64,000 nt of DNA from assembly GCA_040756905.1 (NCBI GenBank), contig JBFLYD010000058.1:23348-87347 (forward strand). The letters run 5' to 3'. The notes beneath the pieces were generated by a model. The model did no database searches. It was given only the letters and a program-made list of their open reading frames with translations, and was not told the origin of the DNA. Of the stretch, positions 48,712 through 59,276 are shown piece by piece (position 1 is the stretch's first letter; every line of letters starts with the position of its first letter). Source of the stretch: Acidobacteriota bacterium (GTDB lineage: Bacteria > Acidobacteriota > Aminicenantia > JBFLYD01). The position numbers and the translations under genes were made by a program.

Positions 48712-49482
48712 ATGGAGAGGATAATTTATGTTGAAAATATTTTTAAAATTTATAAAATGGGTGAGGTACAGATTCCAGCCCTTAGGGGACTGACTCTTGA
48801 AGTCGAAAATGAAGAATTTATATCAATAATGGGTCCATCAGGCTCAGGAAAATCTACTTTGTTGAATATTATCAGTTGCATGGATGTTCCAACTGCGGGG
48901 AAATATTTTTTAGAAGACCAGGATGTTTCAAAAATGAGAAGAAATGAGCTTGCAAAGATAAGGAATAAAAAAGTGGGTTTAGTATTTCAGAATTTTAACC
49001 TTCTTTCGAGAACATCAGCCATTGAAAATGTAGAATTGCCACTTCTTTACAATAATACTTCGGCAAAAGAAAGAAGAAAAAGGGCTTACGAAGCTCTGGA
49101 AAGCGTTGGGCTTAAAGGAAGGGAAAAGCATACAAACGCTCAACTTTCTGGAGGTGAACAGCAAAGGGTTGCCATTGCAAGAGCTATAGTTAATGACCCA
49201 AGAATTATTTTAGCTGATGAGCCAACGGGAAACCTTGATAGTGTATCAAGTTTAGAGATAATGAACATATTCCAGAAGCTTAATGAAGAGGGAAGAACAA
49301 TTATCATAATCACCCATGAAAGGGATATCGCAAGTTTTTCGAAAAGGATGGTTTCGCTCAGAGATGGGAAGATTATCGGAGATGTTTTAAATTCGAATGA
49401 AAAGAATGCAGAGTCAGAATTGATGCAGGTCAAAAAAAATCTCATGGATAAAGATAATGGAGGAGATTATGAACATTTATAA
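48712..49482 (+). CDS. MacB/LolD-type ABC transporter ATPase
   Basis: A 256-aa ABC ATPase: Walker A GPSGSGKST (about residues 38-46), Q-loop VFQNFNLL, signature LSGGEQQRVAIARA, Walker B IILADEPTGNLD. It belongs to the MacB/LolD (FtsE-like) class that drives mechanotransmission in efflux and lipoprotein export. The permease is a separate gene here, not fused as in E. coli MacB, and overlaps it by 14 bp. Confidence 0.93.
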   Translation: MERIIYVENIFKIYKMGEVQIPALRGLTLEVENEEFISIMGPSGSGKSTLLNIISCMDVPTAGKYFLEDQDVSKMRRNELAKIRNKKVGLVFQNFNLLSRTSAIENVELPLLYNNTSAKERRKRAYEALESVGLKGREKHTNAQLSGGEQQRVAIARAIVNDPRIILADEPTGNLDSVSSLEIMNIFQKLNEEGRTIIIITHERDIASFSKRMVSLRDGKIIGDVLNSNEKNAESELMQVKKNLMDKDNGGDYEHL

Positions 49483-50686
49483 TATTATAAAAGTTGCGTT
49501 TCGGTCATTGAGAAAAAATAAGATGAGAACTTTTTTAACAATGTTAGGGATAATAATCGGAGTTGCTGCAGTGATAGCAATGATTTCCATCGGCCAGGGA
49601 GCAAACGCCTCTGTTCAGGAAAACATCAGAAAAATGGGAAGCAATCTTTTAATAGTATTTCCAGGGTCTTTCCACAGAGGAGGAGTTAGAGGAGGAATGG
49701 GAACAGTTATATCTTTAAAGGAAGATGATGTCAAAGCTCTCCTTGAAGAATCTAAATCAATCTCTATGGCTTCTCCCACAGTCAGAACAGGAGCTCAGGT
49801 TGTATATGGCAATATGAACTGGGCTACAGGAGTGGAAGGAGTTTATCCTGATTTCTTCTACATAAGGGAATGGCCTCTTGTATCAGGAAGATCTTTTACA
49901 ATGCAGGATGTCCATGGTCAAACCAAGGTATGTGTGATAGGAAAGACTGTTTATGAAAAATTATTTGGAAACGAGGACCCTATTGGGAAGATAATAAGGA
50001 TAAAAAAACTTCCTTTTACAGTAATAGGAGCCCTGGCTTCAAAGGGTCAAAGCGGAGGATGGAGGGATCAGGATGATGTTATTTTTGCTCCTCTTTATAC
50101 TGTCCAGAGGAAAATGATGGGAATAACCAATATTAATACAATACATCTTTCAGTAATTTCCAAAGATATGATGAATGATGCTAAGGAGGAGATAAGGCAA
50201 GTGTTGCGAAAAAGGCACAAACTTCTTCCAAGCCAGGACGATGATTTTACGATAATGTCTCAGACAGAAATTTCAGAAGCTGCTGAATCAACGACAAGAA
50301 TAATGACAATATTGCTCGGAAGTATCGCTTCCATTTCTCTTCTTGTTGGCGGAATTGGAATAATGAACATAATGCTTGTCTCAGTAACTGAAAGAACAAG
50401 GGAGATAGGAATAAGAATGGCGGTAGGAGCAAAAGAAAGGGACATTTTAGTCCAGTTTTTAATTGAATCTGTGGTTCTTTCTTTAATCGGGGGGATAATA
50501 GGGATGATTGTCGGTATCTTTTCTTCAGAGATGATATCATATTTTGCAAAATGGCCCACCCTAATTTCTTCCCAGGCAATATTACTGGCTTTTCTTTTCT
50601 CCTCTGGAGTGGGAATATTTTTCGGATTCTATCCTGCGAAAAAGGCTTCTTCTTTGAACCCTATAGATGCCCTCAGATACGAATAA
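49469..50686 (+). CDS. MacB/FtsX-like ABC transporter permease
   Basis: About 405 aa from ATG 49469 (GGAGGA 8 nt upstream). It has the MacB topology: N-terminal helix FLTMLGIIIGVAAVIAM, a large periplasmic domain (about 50-270) and three C-terminal helices, with the FtsX signature ERTREIGIRMAVGAKERDI. With the adjacent adaptor and ATPase it forms a tripartite exporter, possibly for peptides, toxins or lipids. Its substrate is unknown. Confidence 0.92.
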   Translation: MNIYNIIKVAFRSLRKNKMRTFLTMLGIIIGVAAVIAMISIGQGANASVQENIRKMGSNLLIVFPGSFHRGGVRGGMGTVISLKEDDVKALLEESKSISMASPTVRTGAQVVYGNMNWATGVEGVYPDFFYIREWPLVSGRSFTMQDVHGQTKVCVIGKTVYEKLFGNEDPIGKIIRIKKLPFTVIGALASKGQSGGWRDQDDVIFAPLYTVQRKMMGITNINTIHLSVISKDMMNDAKEEIRQVLRKRHKLLPSQDDDFTIMSQTEISEAAESTTRIMTILLGSIASISLLVGGIGIMNIMLVSVTERTREIGIRMAVGAKERDILVQFLIESVVLSLIGGIIGMIVGIFSSEMISYFAKWPTLISSQAILLAFLFSSGVGIFFGFYPAKKASSLNPIDALRYE

Positions 50687-51836
50687 GAAGATAATTGTTT
50701 CATATGCATCTGCAGGCGGAGGGCATAAAGCTGTTGCTGAGGCTATAAAAGAAGCTCTTATAAAATTAGATCCATCTGTTAAAATAGAAGTTATCGATAT
50801 TCTTAATTTCACTTCTAAATTATTCAAATTTTTCTATGCCTCAGGATATCTTTTTCTTGCAAATAGAGCAAAATATCTATGGGGTTTTCTCTATTCAAGA
50901 AAAGAGGATGTATCATTTGTTTCAGAATCTAATAAATTTTCAAGGTTGGTAATGAGAATCTTGGCAAGGAGGTTTATAAGCTATATAAAAGAAATTAATC
51001 CAGATGCATTTATTTTTACCCATTTCCTTCCCTCAAAGATAGTTCAGGACATAAAAGAAAGAGATAAATTGCAGTTTAAAACTGGCGTTGTAGTTACGGA
51101 TTATGGAAATCACAGTATCTGGCTAACTCCAGGAACTGATTTTTATTTTGTTGCAACCGAGCAGTTAAAAATTGAGATGGTGCATTTTTTAAATAGGTTA
51201 AAAATGAGACAAGAAAATATCATTGTTTCTGGAATTCCTGTTCGGATGAAATTTCTTGAACCAATCAACAGAGAGCAGGTGAGGGACAAACTTGGACTTT
51301 CGATTGATTGCCCTGTTATCTCATTCATAATGGGAATTGTGGGAATGAGAAGAATACTGGAAATATTAAAGTATTTAACTTCTTTGGAAGTAGATTTTCA
51401 GCTAATCTTACTTGTGGGAAAAGATGAAGAGTTGAAGAGAAAAGTTAAGGAATATTTTAAAGATAAAGAATTTCCATATCTGAGAAAAATACTCATATAT
51501 GGAATGGTTGGAAATATGAATGAGATTCTGTCTGTTTCAGATTTAGTTATAACAAAATCAGGAGGAATAATTACATCTGAAACTATTTCAATGGGAGCAC
51601 CAATGGTTTTTATCGAAAACTACCCTGGACAGGAAGAAAGAAATGTGGACTATTTTCTTGAAGAAGGAACTGGCATTAAAATAAATCAGCTTAGCAGTAT
51701 TAAGTATAAGATTGAGTCTCTTCTTAAAGACAGAGATAGATTGAAAGGAATGAAAGAGAATGTAGAAAAAATTGCAAAGCCTGCGGCATCTTTAAGAATT
51801 GCTGAAGTAATCTTGAATGAAGTAAAAAAATGTTAA
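50667..51836 (+). CDS. MGDG synthase/UgtP-like processive glycosyltransferase
   Basis: A 389-aa GT28-related protein. The N-terminal SYASAGGGHKAVAEAIKEAL is the MGDG synthase/UgtP signature, and the C-terminal donor site has the TKSGGIITSETISMGAPMVFIE segment. Such enzymes add galactose or glucose to diacylglycerol. Its ATG lies inside the permease gene (20-bp overlap), so it may be the last gene of the mac-like operon, suggesting a link to envelope lipids. Confidence 0.88.
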   Translation: MPSDTNKKIIVSYASAGGGHKAVAEAIKEALIKLDPSVKIEVIDILNFTSKLFKFFYASGYLFLANRAKYLWGFLYSRKEDVSFVSESNKFSRLVMRILARRFISYIKEINPDAFIFTHFLPSKIVQDIKERDKLQFKTGVVVTDYGNHSIWLTPGTDFYFVATEQLKIEMVHFLNRLKMRQENIIVSGIPVRMKFLEPINREQVRDKLGLSIDCPVISFIMGIVGMRRILEILKYLTSLEVDFQLILLVGKDEELKRKVKEYFKDKEFPYLRKILIYGMVGNMNEILSVSDLVITKSGGIITSETISMGAPMVFIENYPGQEERNVDYFLEEGTGIKINQLSSIKYKIESLLKDRDRLKGMKENVEKIAKPAASLRIAEVILNEVKKC

Positions 51837-51852
51837 TGCTCTTACAATTTGG

Positions 51853-51858
51853 TATAAT
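51853..51858 (+). promoter_or_regulatory. -10 box before the lipoprotein gene
   Basis: TATAAT within TTTGGTATAAT, a TG-type extended -10, 35 bp upstream of ATG 51894. No good -35 box is seen, as is usual for extended -10 promoters. Confidence 0.4.
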
Positions 51859-51893
51859 AAAGACTATTATAAAGGAAATAAAATCGATTTTCT

Positions 51894-52655
51894 ATGAAAG
51901 TATTGAAAGTGATTTTTTTAATATTAAGCTCTATTTTTATCTCAATAGGCTGTACAAAACCTGCAACTATTACTCCGGAAATTAATGGAACTGTAGAAAA
52001 TCTTTCAGGCGAAGATTTTAATGATGTAAAGATTAAGATCAGATGGCTTAAACTATTTAGAACTTTTGCTGGTAGTTATTATAAAGAAATAAATTCAAGT
52101 TTAATACAGGTAAATAAAAATTTTTATGTAGCTCCTTACAGTTTCCAATTCCCTTATGAAGATTTTCAGGTTGAAGCATACCTTATTTTAAATGGAAAGA
52201 GTTTTTCACTCGGCTTTTTTTCAAAAAAGAAAAAAGAAGGGTTCCTTCCTATCAAGGATATCAGGAATGCTCTTTCTTCCATAAAAATTTACAGAACAGG
52301 AACCGTTGAGAGTAAGATTTTTATCAGCGTAGATAATTCAAGAAGAATAAAACAATTTGGAATTGAGATTATGTTATGGACTGAATACAATCCTGTAAAT
52401 AATTTAATCTGGTGGATAGATTCAGAAAAAGCGGGAAATGTAAATTTTTTTCTTGAGTCAAAAATCTTTCCAATTCTCCCTAAAGCAGATGGAAAATTAA
52501 TCTGCGAGGGATATTTAAAAGTGGTAAGGGAAAGATATGGAGAGGATGTAATGAAAAAAAATTCAATTTTTCGGTTTGAAGAGAATAATTTAGATGCTAT
52601 AAATGAGAAACTAAAAGAAAAGTTAAAATTATTGGACCTTTCAGTTGAATCCTAA
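51894..52655 (+). CDS. Predicted lipoprotein of unknown function
   Basis: A 253-aa protein with a type II signal: hydrophobic stretch LKVIFLILSSIFISIGC with a lipobox-like SIGC and acyl-acceptor Cys19 or 20. The rest is beta-rich and charged with no motif I recognise (ENLSGEDFNDVKIKIRW near residue 35 looks like an exported Ig-like strand). It stands alone between the glycosyltransferase and serS. A TATAAT-type -10 lies upstream. Confidence 0.65.
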   Translation: MKVLKVIFLILSSIFISIGCTKPATITPEINGTVENLSGEDFNDVKIKIRWLKLFRTFAGSYYKEINSSLIQVNKNFYVAPYSFQFPYEDFQVEAYLILNGKSFSLGFFSKKKKEGFLPIKDIRNALSSIKIYRTGTVESKIFISVDNSRRIKQFGIEIMLWTEYNPVNNLIWWIDSEKAGNVNFFLESKIFPILPKADGKLICEGYLKVVRERYGEDVMKKNSIFRFEENNLDAINEKLKEKLKLLDLSVES

Positions 52656-54360
<1,705 letters not shown>

Positions 54361-54380
54361 ACTATCATCTCTACTTACAA

Positions 54381-55010
54381 TTAGTTATCATTAAATCTCC
54401 CATCTTTTAAGATATATACCCTGTCCAATGGGCTACTTTCCCATTTCCTGTGGGAGATTATGATACAGGTTCTCTCCTTGAATCTCTCAGCAATAAGCTC
54501 CTCAATCCTTCTCTCCGACTCTAAATCAAGCTCTGAGGTTGCCTCATCGAATATGATTATGTCAGAGTCCTTAAGGACTGCCCTTGCAATTGATAACTTC
54601 TTTCTCTCTCCTCCTGAAAGTTTCTTTCCTGTTTCTCCTATCACTGTGTCAAAACCATCCTCAAGATTCATTATAAATTCATAAGCTCCTGCTAATTTAG
54701 CTGCTTTTTCTACTTCCTCATTCTTTGCATCAGGTCTGCTGTAGAGGATGTTGTTTTTGATTGTGTCATTAAAGAGAAATACATTCTGGGAGACAAAGGA
54801 GATTCTTTCCCTTAAAGAGGAAAGAGAGAGAGTATTTATATCATGACCATCTATAAAGATATTTCCCCTTTCTATTCTATAGAGTCCAAGGATTAGCTTC
54901 ACTATTGTGCTTTTCCCTGAGCCATTTGGTCCTTGAATCAAAGCCTTCTCCCCTGGTTTAATCATGAGATTAATTCCTTTCAGAACATCCTCTTTTGATT
55001 TAATAATCAT
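54381..55010 (-). CDS. Exporter-type ABC ATPase domain, N-terminally truncated
   Basis: 209 aa comprising only the nucleotide-binding domain. Walker A is GPNGSGKST, then Q-loop SFVSQNVFLFNDTI, signature LSGGERKKLSIARA, Walker B IIIFDEATSELD and the H-loop ISHRK. This is the MsbA/peptide-exporter (ABCB) type, which normally follows six transmembrane helices, here missing along with the start of the ATPase fold before VLKGINLMI. Its ATG overlaps the stop of a PqqD-like gene by 4 bp. I infer a deletion that fused remnants of an export operon. Confidence 0.75.
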   Translation of the reverse strand: MIIKSKEDVLKGINLMIKPGEKALIQGPNGSGKSTIVKLILGLYRIERGNIFIDGHDINTLSLSSLRERISFVSQNVFLFNDTIKNNILYSRPDAKNEEVEKAAKLAGAYEFIMNLEDGFDTVIGETGKKLSGGERKKLSIARAVLKDSDIIIFDEATSELDLESERRIEELIAERFKERTCIIISHRKWESSPLDRVYILKDGRFNDN

Positions 55011-55237
55011 TTCGTAGCTTTTTTAATATCAGATATTTCATATTTATTTTTAAATTTGTTTACTATTGATTCAAGATCCATTTTATAAATTTTATCAACA
55101 ATATCAAAGATAATTTCATCTACCTTAAAAATTTCATTGCTATTTACATCATAAATGTAGTAGCCTTTGTTCATTCTAAATTTTTTTACAAACGGCTCAT
55201 TTTTTCTCAAATCACTACCCCTAATTTTCATAATCAA
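55007..55237 (-). CDS. PqqD-like RiPP recognition protein, C-terminally short
   Basis: 76 aa with the PqqD-type winged-helix pattern: YIYDVNSNEIFKVDEIIFDIVD, then a helix with IVNKFKNKYEI. PqqD/RRE domains bind RiPP leader peptides and present them to radical SAM or other modifying enzymes. It ends after SDIKKATK, earlier than usual (about 90 aa), exactly where the truncated ABC ATPase begins. The presence of a cysteine-rich 62-aa peptide gene 1.5 kb upstream on the same strand supports a RiPP context. Confidence 0.65.
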   Translation of the reverse strand: MIMKIRGSDLRKNEPFVKKFRMNKGYYIYDVNSNEIFKVDEIIFDIVDKIYKMDLESIVNKFKNKYEISDIKKATK

Positions 55238-55261
55238 TTTATTTTATGTTGATACCAAAAG

Positions 55262-56398
55262 TTAAAAACCAATTCTGTATTCATAAATTTTCATCCCTAC
55301 ATTGGAATCCAGAATAAACAATCTATCCTTATGAACATAAATATTATCGCAAAAAACATCAAGTCTCTTTGAAGCCACAACTTTACCCAGCTTATTAAAC
55401 ACAACTAACCTGAAAAGATCGGTATGATCTGATTCAATTTCCTTTTTTGAATCTAACTCGAAGAACTCACCTCCAGCAGCTACTACCACTTTCTCGTAGA
55501 TTTTTTTCTCTTTCTCTTTTAAAGGTCTCGTTTTCAAAACAAGGTATATCCTTCCATAATCGTCAAGGGATAACCCATATACCAAAATTTCAGTTTTTTC
55601 TGCAATTATCTCAATATCTTTGCTATTCGCTAACGGCCTAATCTTGTGGTAAACCTTAAAAGGCATTTCATAAGTTATATCCATTATATGTTCGCCGGAA
55701 TATGCGTATTTTCGAAGCAAAGGGGTTCCTTGGTATGATACATAAAAATTGTCTGAATCATCCGTACTGAAAAATACAGAATCCCAATCACTATGAGAAT
55801 TTATCCTGAAAACAAATTTCCCTATCTCTCTTATCATTTTCCCTTGGAAATCATATAAAACTATATGAGAATCATTGTAATTTTTCCCCATTTTCTCTAA
55901 TGCTGTTATTTCTCCCTTCTGAGTTACGTCAATCGAATAAACAGACGATTTTGTTTTAAAGCTGTTTAAATATTTGCCTTTATCATCTAAAATTTGAATC
56001 CTACGGTTAAATATGTCTGAAACTATAAGGCGATTTTTCCCGTCTATTGATAAAACATAAGGTTTTAAAAATTCTCCTGGGCCGGGACCCTTTCTTCCTA
56101 TGGTTTGTATAAATGTTCCAGTTGAATCAAAGACTTGAATTCTATTTTGTTTTGAATCAACTATATAAAATAGACCATCTTTATTAATTTTTATATCTGT
56201 TGGCTCTTTGAAGAACTTTGCTTCATCATCTTCTTCTCCTCCCCAAACTCTTATTAAATCTATTTTAATTTTACCTTCACATTCATTTATCTCTGTCAAT
56301 GAAATATGAACATTTTTTGGAGATGAATAAATAAAATGGTTAACAGTGAAAACCACAAACAAGAAATAGTATTTTTTTAATCTTCTACTCTTTATCAC
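55262..56398 (-). CDS. 6-bladed beta-propeller (NHL-like) exported protein
   Basis: 378 aa with an N-terminal signal (YYFLFVVFTVNHFIYSS) and six-bladed beta-propeller repeats. Blades are marked by DGLFYIVDSKQNRIQVFDSTG, NRLIVSDIFNRRIQILDDKG and similar (DUF5128/NHL-like blocks, with GRKGPGPGEF loop). It is probably periplasmic. Such proteins often occur next to RiPP-like loci in Bacteroidota and Aminicenantota. It lies between the PqqD-like gene and the peptide gene. Its binding partner is unknown. Confidence 0.8.
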   Translation of the reverse strand: MIKSRRLKKYYFLFVVFTVNHFIYSSPKNVHISLTEINECEGKIKIDLIRVWGGEEDDEAKFFKEPTDIKINKDGLFYIVDSKQNRIQVFDSTGTFIQTIGRKGPGPGEFLKPYVLSIDGKNRLIVSDIFNRRIQILDDKGKYLNSFKTKSSVYSIDVTQKGEITALEKMGKNYNDSHIVLYDFQGKMIREIGKFVFRINSHSDWDSVFFSTDDSDNFYVSYQGTPLLRKYAYSGEHIMDITYEMPFKVYHKIRPLANSKDIEIIAEKTEILVYGLSLDDYGRIYLVLKTRPLKEKEKKIYEKVVVAAGGEFFELDSKKEIESDHTDLFRLVVFNKLGKVVASKRLDVFCDNIYVHKDRLFILDSNVGMKIYEYRIGF

Positions 56399-56513
56399 TT
56401 TAACTTCTCTTTTCCTTCTTCCTTAAATATAATTATAATTTTTTTTATAAATTATTTCACATTTGAAAATAGGAATGGTAGGTATGGGGAAAGATCCCAT
56501 ACCTACTTTACCA

Positions 56514-56702
56514 CTAGAACATGTAACTAAAGGCCAACTCAAAATTTGCAATAGCGTTCTGAGTCCCATAACTACATTGACAACCGCAACCGCCATACGC
56601 ATCGGTATCCGTGTTAGCGCTTCCCGTACTGCAAATACATGCACAACCACTCCCTTCAAGTGCAACTGTCCCTCCAAAGTCTTCTCCTTCAATCCTCCAC
56701 AT
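56514..56702 (-). CDS. 62-aa cysteine-rich RiPP-precursor-like peptide
   Basis: A small gene with an excellent Shine-Dalgarno (AAGGAGG, 5 nt, ATG). The N-terminal part MWRIEGEDFGGTVALEG is acidic and leader-like with a GG. The rest has two matching CxCxC clusters, GCACICS (Cys20, 22, 24) and GCGCQCS (Cys39, 41, 43), separated by a Gly, Ser, Thr and Asn-rich linker, then a hydrophobic C-terminus (FELAFSYMF). Codons are ordinary. I read it as a modified peptide (thioether or cyclic) precursor, but a metal-binding or disulfide protein is possible. No matching radical SAM maturase is in the window. Confidence 0.65.
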   Translation of the reverse strand: MWRIEGEDFGGTVALEGSGCACICSTGSANTDTDAYGGCGCQCSYGTQNAIANFELAFSYMF

Positions 56703-56729
56703 TTAAACCTCCTTATATAAAAATTTAAA

Positions 56730-56939
56730 TCATGTCAATTTATACTCTCTAAGATAATTAAGTCCTTCCGGATTTTTTTCTAAAAGTTTACAATACATTT
56801 TTAATAAATCTTCTTTTGATCTTTTAGTATGAGCACAATACCACTTCTTTTTTTCAATGCTTAATTTTCCAAACGCAAAAGCATGAATATAGCATTGATT
56901 ATAAAGTCTAATCGCCAGCCCATGCACAAGTTCATACAC
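56730..56939 (-). CDS. Small protein of unknown function upstream of the peptide gene
   Basis: 69 aa with AAGGGGGTG 5-8 nt before ATG 56939. It has three cysteines (QCYIHAF, WYCAHTK, MYCKLL), a basic middle and a helical C-terminus (EDLLKMYCKLLEKNPEGLNYLREY). It lies 27 bp upstream of the cysteine-rich peptide gene, so the two are probably co-transcribed. It could be an accessory, a leader-binding or an immunity protein; that is inference from position. Confidence 0.55.
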   Translation of the reverse strand: MYELVHGLAIRLYNQCYIHAFAFGKLSIEKKKWYCAHTKRSKEDLLKMYCKLLEKNPEGLNYLREYKLT

Positions 56940-57182
56940 ACCCCCTTGTACCTCATATTTTTTCTCATTTTCTTTTTCCTCTGATTCATAAAATATGCCT
57001 TTTAAACGTAAATAGAAAATAATACCGAAATAGTGGGGGAATTTTTTATGAATAGTGAGGTAACTTTTGCCCGAAATGAGCTATTTGGGGTATTTTTCGG
57101 CCAAAAATGGGGGGTAAGTTAAAAAATTGGCAGTTGTAATTATATGATATATCATTACTTGCAAGCGTTGAGCAGTCTCAAT

Positions 57183-58307
57183 TTATTGACTATTCAAATA
57201 TTTTATTTTATATACCTCAATATACTGAGCATATGTTTCAGGGTCTATAGGCAAGACTTTATATATTTTCCCATCTTTATAAAAGCAGTTCTTAGAAATA
57301 TTTTTGGATTTAAAAAAGTACAACCATTCTCCTTTTTTATTAAAAATATCAACAGAATTTTCATAATTTGGATTCATATTATCTTCGTATGTTTCTCCTG
57401 AAATTACCCATATATTCTCCCTCAAATCCTGAAACATCGTTCGAAGAACGGGAGGTGCTGGAGGAAATTTCGTTTTTCCCATATCAATCGATTTCTTATG
57501 CTTTGAATAAAGTTCTTCTCTTGCTTCTTCTGAGTATTTTTCTATTTGATATTCCCTGCCGAATATCAGCCTCGGTTTTCCTAACTTATCATACTTTATT
57601 ATCGAATATTTATTAAGATTATCTTCAGGGAAATAAAACTCACCGCTATCTAATATTAATATCCATTCCCAGCAGGGAGGCCCACTTAATCCAAGAGGAT
57701 ATTTGTATCTAAAGAGCTCTTTTCCTCCAGAAAAAGTTTCTTCCAAAGAGGTTAAGATCAATTCTAATTTAGTAAAGGTGCGGTCTGTTTTCCCCTTAAG
57801 AAGATAAAACTTATCACCTACGGCTATTATTTTTAGCGGGTTATCATATATTAATTGGATAATATGTTTAGAAATATATTCACCTTGAAGATTGGCAATT
57901 TTTAGCTCAAAAAACCCTTGAAATACATAGATTTTATCCTTTCTAATAACCGTAAAATTTGCATCTAAAAATTCATTTGGCCCCTGCCCTCGTCTTCCAA
58001 ATTTATTCACGAATTTCCCATTTTCGTCAAATACGGTTATTGTTCCTTCATATCTATCAAGAATGTATAGATTATTGTTCATATCAAAATCGACGCAACC
58101 CTGATACTCATATTGCTTACTAAATAAATTTATTTGTGTAACATCGATACTATATAATTTTTCTAAATACACGTAATTATTATCTCGATATATTGGCGAA
58201 GAGCTGATTATTTTTGGGATTTTATCACTTTTCGAGCTACATGAAATTAAAATCGTGATAATTGGCATTATTTCTAAAACGAAATATATTTTATTCTTAA
58301 TAGACAT
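57183..58307 (-). CDS. 6-bladed beta-propeller lipoprotein
   Basis: 374 aa with a lipoprotein signal (IMPIITILISCSS, acyl-Cys near residue 23) and the same beta-propeller family blades as the protein at 55262: NLYILDRYEGTITVFDENGKF, GRRGQGPNEF, and YFFKSKN near the end. It should be anchored on the periplasmic face. It is a paralogue of its neighbour, on the same strand, with the peptide gene between them. The function is unknown. Confidence 0.8.
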   Translation of the reverse strand: MSIKNKIYFVLEIMPIITILISCSSKSDKIPKIISSSPIYRDNNYVYLEKLYSIDVTQINLFSKQYEYQGCVDFDMNNNLYILDRYEGTITVFDENGKFVNKFGRRGQGPNEFLDANFTVIRKDKIYVFQGFFELKIANLQGEYISKHIIQLIYDNPLKIIAVGDKFYLLKGKTDRTFTKLELILTSLEETFSGGKELFRYKYPLGLSGPPCWEWILILDSGEFYFPEDNLNKYSIIKYDKLGKPRLIFGREYQIEKYSEEAREELYSKHKKSIDMGKTKFPPAPPVLRTMFQDLRENIWVISGETYEDNMNPNYENSVDIFNKKGEWLYFFKSKNISKNCFYKDGKIYKVLPIDPETYAQYIEVYKIKYLNSQ

Positions 58308-58450
58308 ATTTCCTCTTTGGTTTTCACTATTCTTTTCAAATAATCTTAAGGGTCATTTCTTTCCCCTTTGATGCTTTTTATTTAAACACTTAGAATTCAA
58401 GAAGTCAAATGAATTTTTTAAACTTTTAAGTTATAATATTTATTTAGTTT

Positions 58451-58543
58451 GGAGGGATGGCCGAGTGGTTTAAGGCGGCGGTCTTGAAAATCGCTTCTCT
58501 CGTAGCCCGGGAGACGGGGGTTCGAATCCCTCTCCCTCCGCCA
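58451..58543 (+). tRNA. tRNA-Ser (TGA) with encoded CCA
   Basis: A class II cloverleaf: acceptor GGAGGGA with TCCCTCC, anticodon loop with TGA (in CTTGAAA), an extended variable arm (GCTTCTCTCGTAGCCCGGGAG region), T arm GGGGG-TTCGAAT-CCCTC, then G and CCA encoded. A TATAAT at 58432-58437 probably is its -10 box. Confidence 0.95.
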
Positions 58544-58665
58544 GCCATTTTCTGTTTATTTGTGAAGAAGTTAATTTCATGTTAGTATTTTTCTATCAAT
58601 TCGGGAAATTGCAAGGAATTAGTCATTGTGATATATTGAAATGAGGAAATTAGGGAGATAAGATT

Positions 58666-58860
58666 ATGAGTAAAAAAGAGTTATTTCTAAGCGAGATTGA
58701 GCAAGTTCCTGAATCCTTCCTTGACGAAGTATTGGACTTTATTCACTTTTTGAAAACAAAGAGAATCAAGGAACGTATCGATACTGCCATTGCAAGTGAG
58801 TCCTCTCTCAAAAAAGATTGGATGAGGCCAGAAGAGGACGAGGCGTGGCAAGATTTGTGA
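58666..58860 (+). CDS. DUF2281-like antitoxin
   Basis: 64 aa of the short DUF2281 type: LSEIEQVPESFLDEVLDFIHFLKTKR, then an acidic tail EEDEAWQDL. Such proteins pair with PemK/MazF toxins, as here, where the next gene starts inside its end. GGGAGAT upstream of ATG 58666. Confidence 0.78.
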   Translation: MSKKELFLSEIEQVPESFLDEVLDFIHFLKTKRIKERIDTAIASESSLKKDWMRPEEDEAWQDL

Positions 58861-59177
58861 AGGGCGATGTCGTTGTTGTTCCCTTTCCCTTCTCTGATTT
58901 AACCCAAGCCAAAAGGCGGCCTGCTTTAGTCATTTCAGTGTTGGAAGGTGATGACCTAATTCTTTGCCAGATAACCAGTCAAACGATTAAGGATAAATAT
59001 ACTGTTCCAATTGATGATGATGATTTTGTGCAAGGGAGTCTGAAGCAACCAAGCAATGTGAGACCTAACCGTATATTTACAGCAGATAGTCTCATTGTCT
59101 TATATCGAGCCGGCAACCTTAAACCCGACAAAGTAAATGGGATTATTGAAAAAGTGATTGAGATTATTCATAGGTAA
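58845..59177 (+). CDS. PemK/MazF-family toxin
   Basis: About 110 aa from GTG 58845 (MARFVKGDVVVVPFPFSD), the typical family start; GTG 58857 is an alternative. Signature blocks are FPFSDLTQAKRRPALVI and a C-terminal helix KVNGIIEKVIEII. It is a second, different MazF module from the one at 15554. The two share family but not their antitoxin. Confidence 0.85.
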   Translation: MARFVKGDVVVVPFPFSDLTQAKRRPALVISVLEGDDLILCQITSQTIKDKYTVPIDDDDFVQGSLKQPSNVRPNRIFTADSLIVLYRAGNLKPDKVNGIIEKVIEIIHR

Positions 59178-59276
59178 ATTCGCAATTTCCAAGGGATATT
59201 GATAACCAAAAAACGCTTTTATAAACAGAAGGACATACAATTATCAAAAAAGACAAAAAGTACGTAGTAAAAGATT

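Noticed and set aside
56463..56720. Plus-strand and other minus-strand ORFs over the cysteine-rich peptide gene
   Set aside because: They lack ribosome-binding sites and family features, while the 62-aa frame has a strong one.
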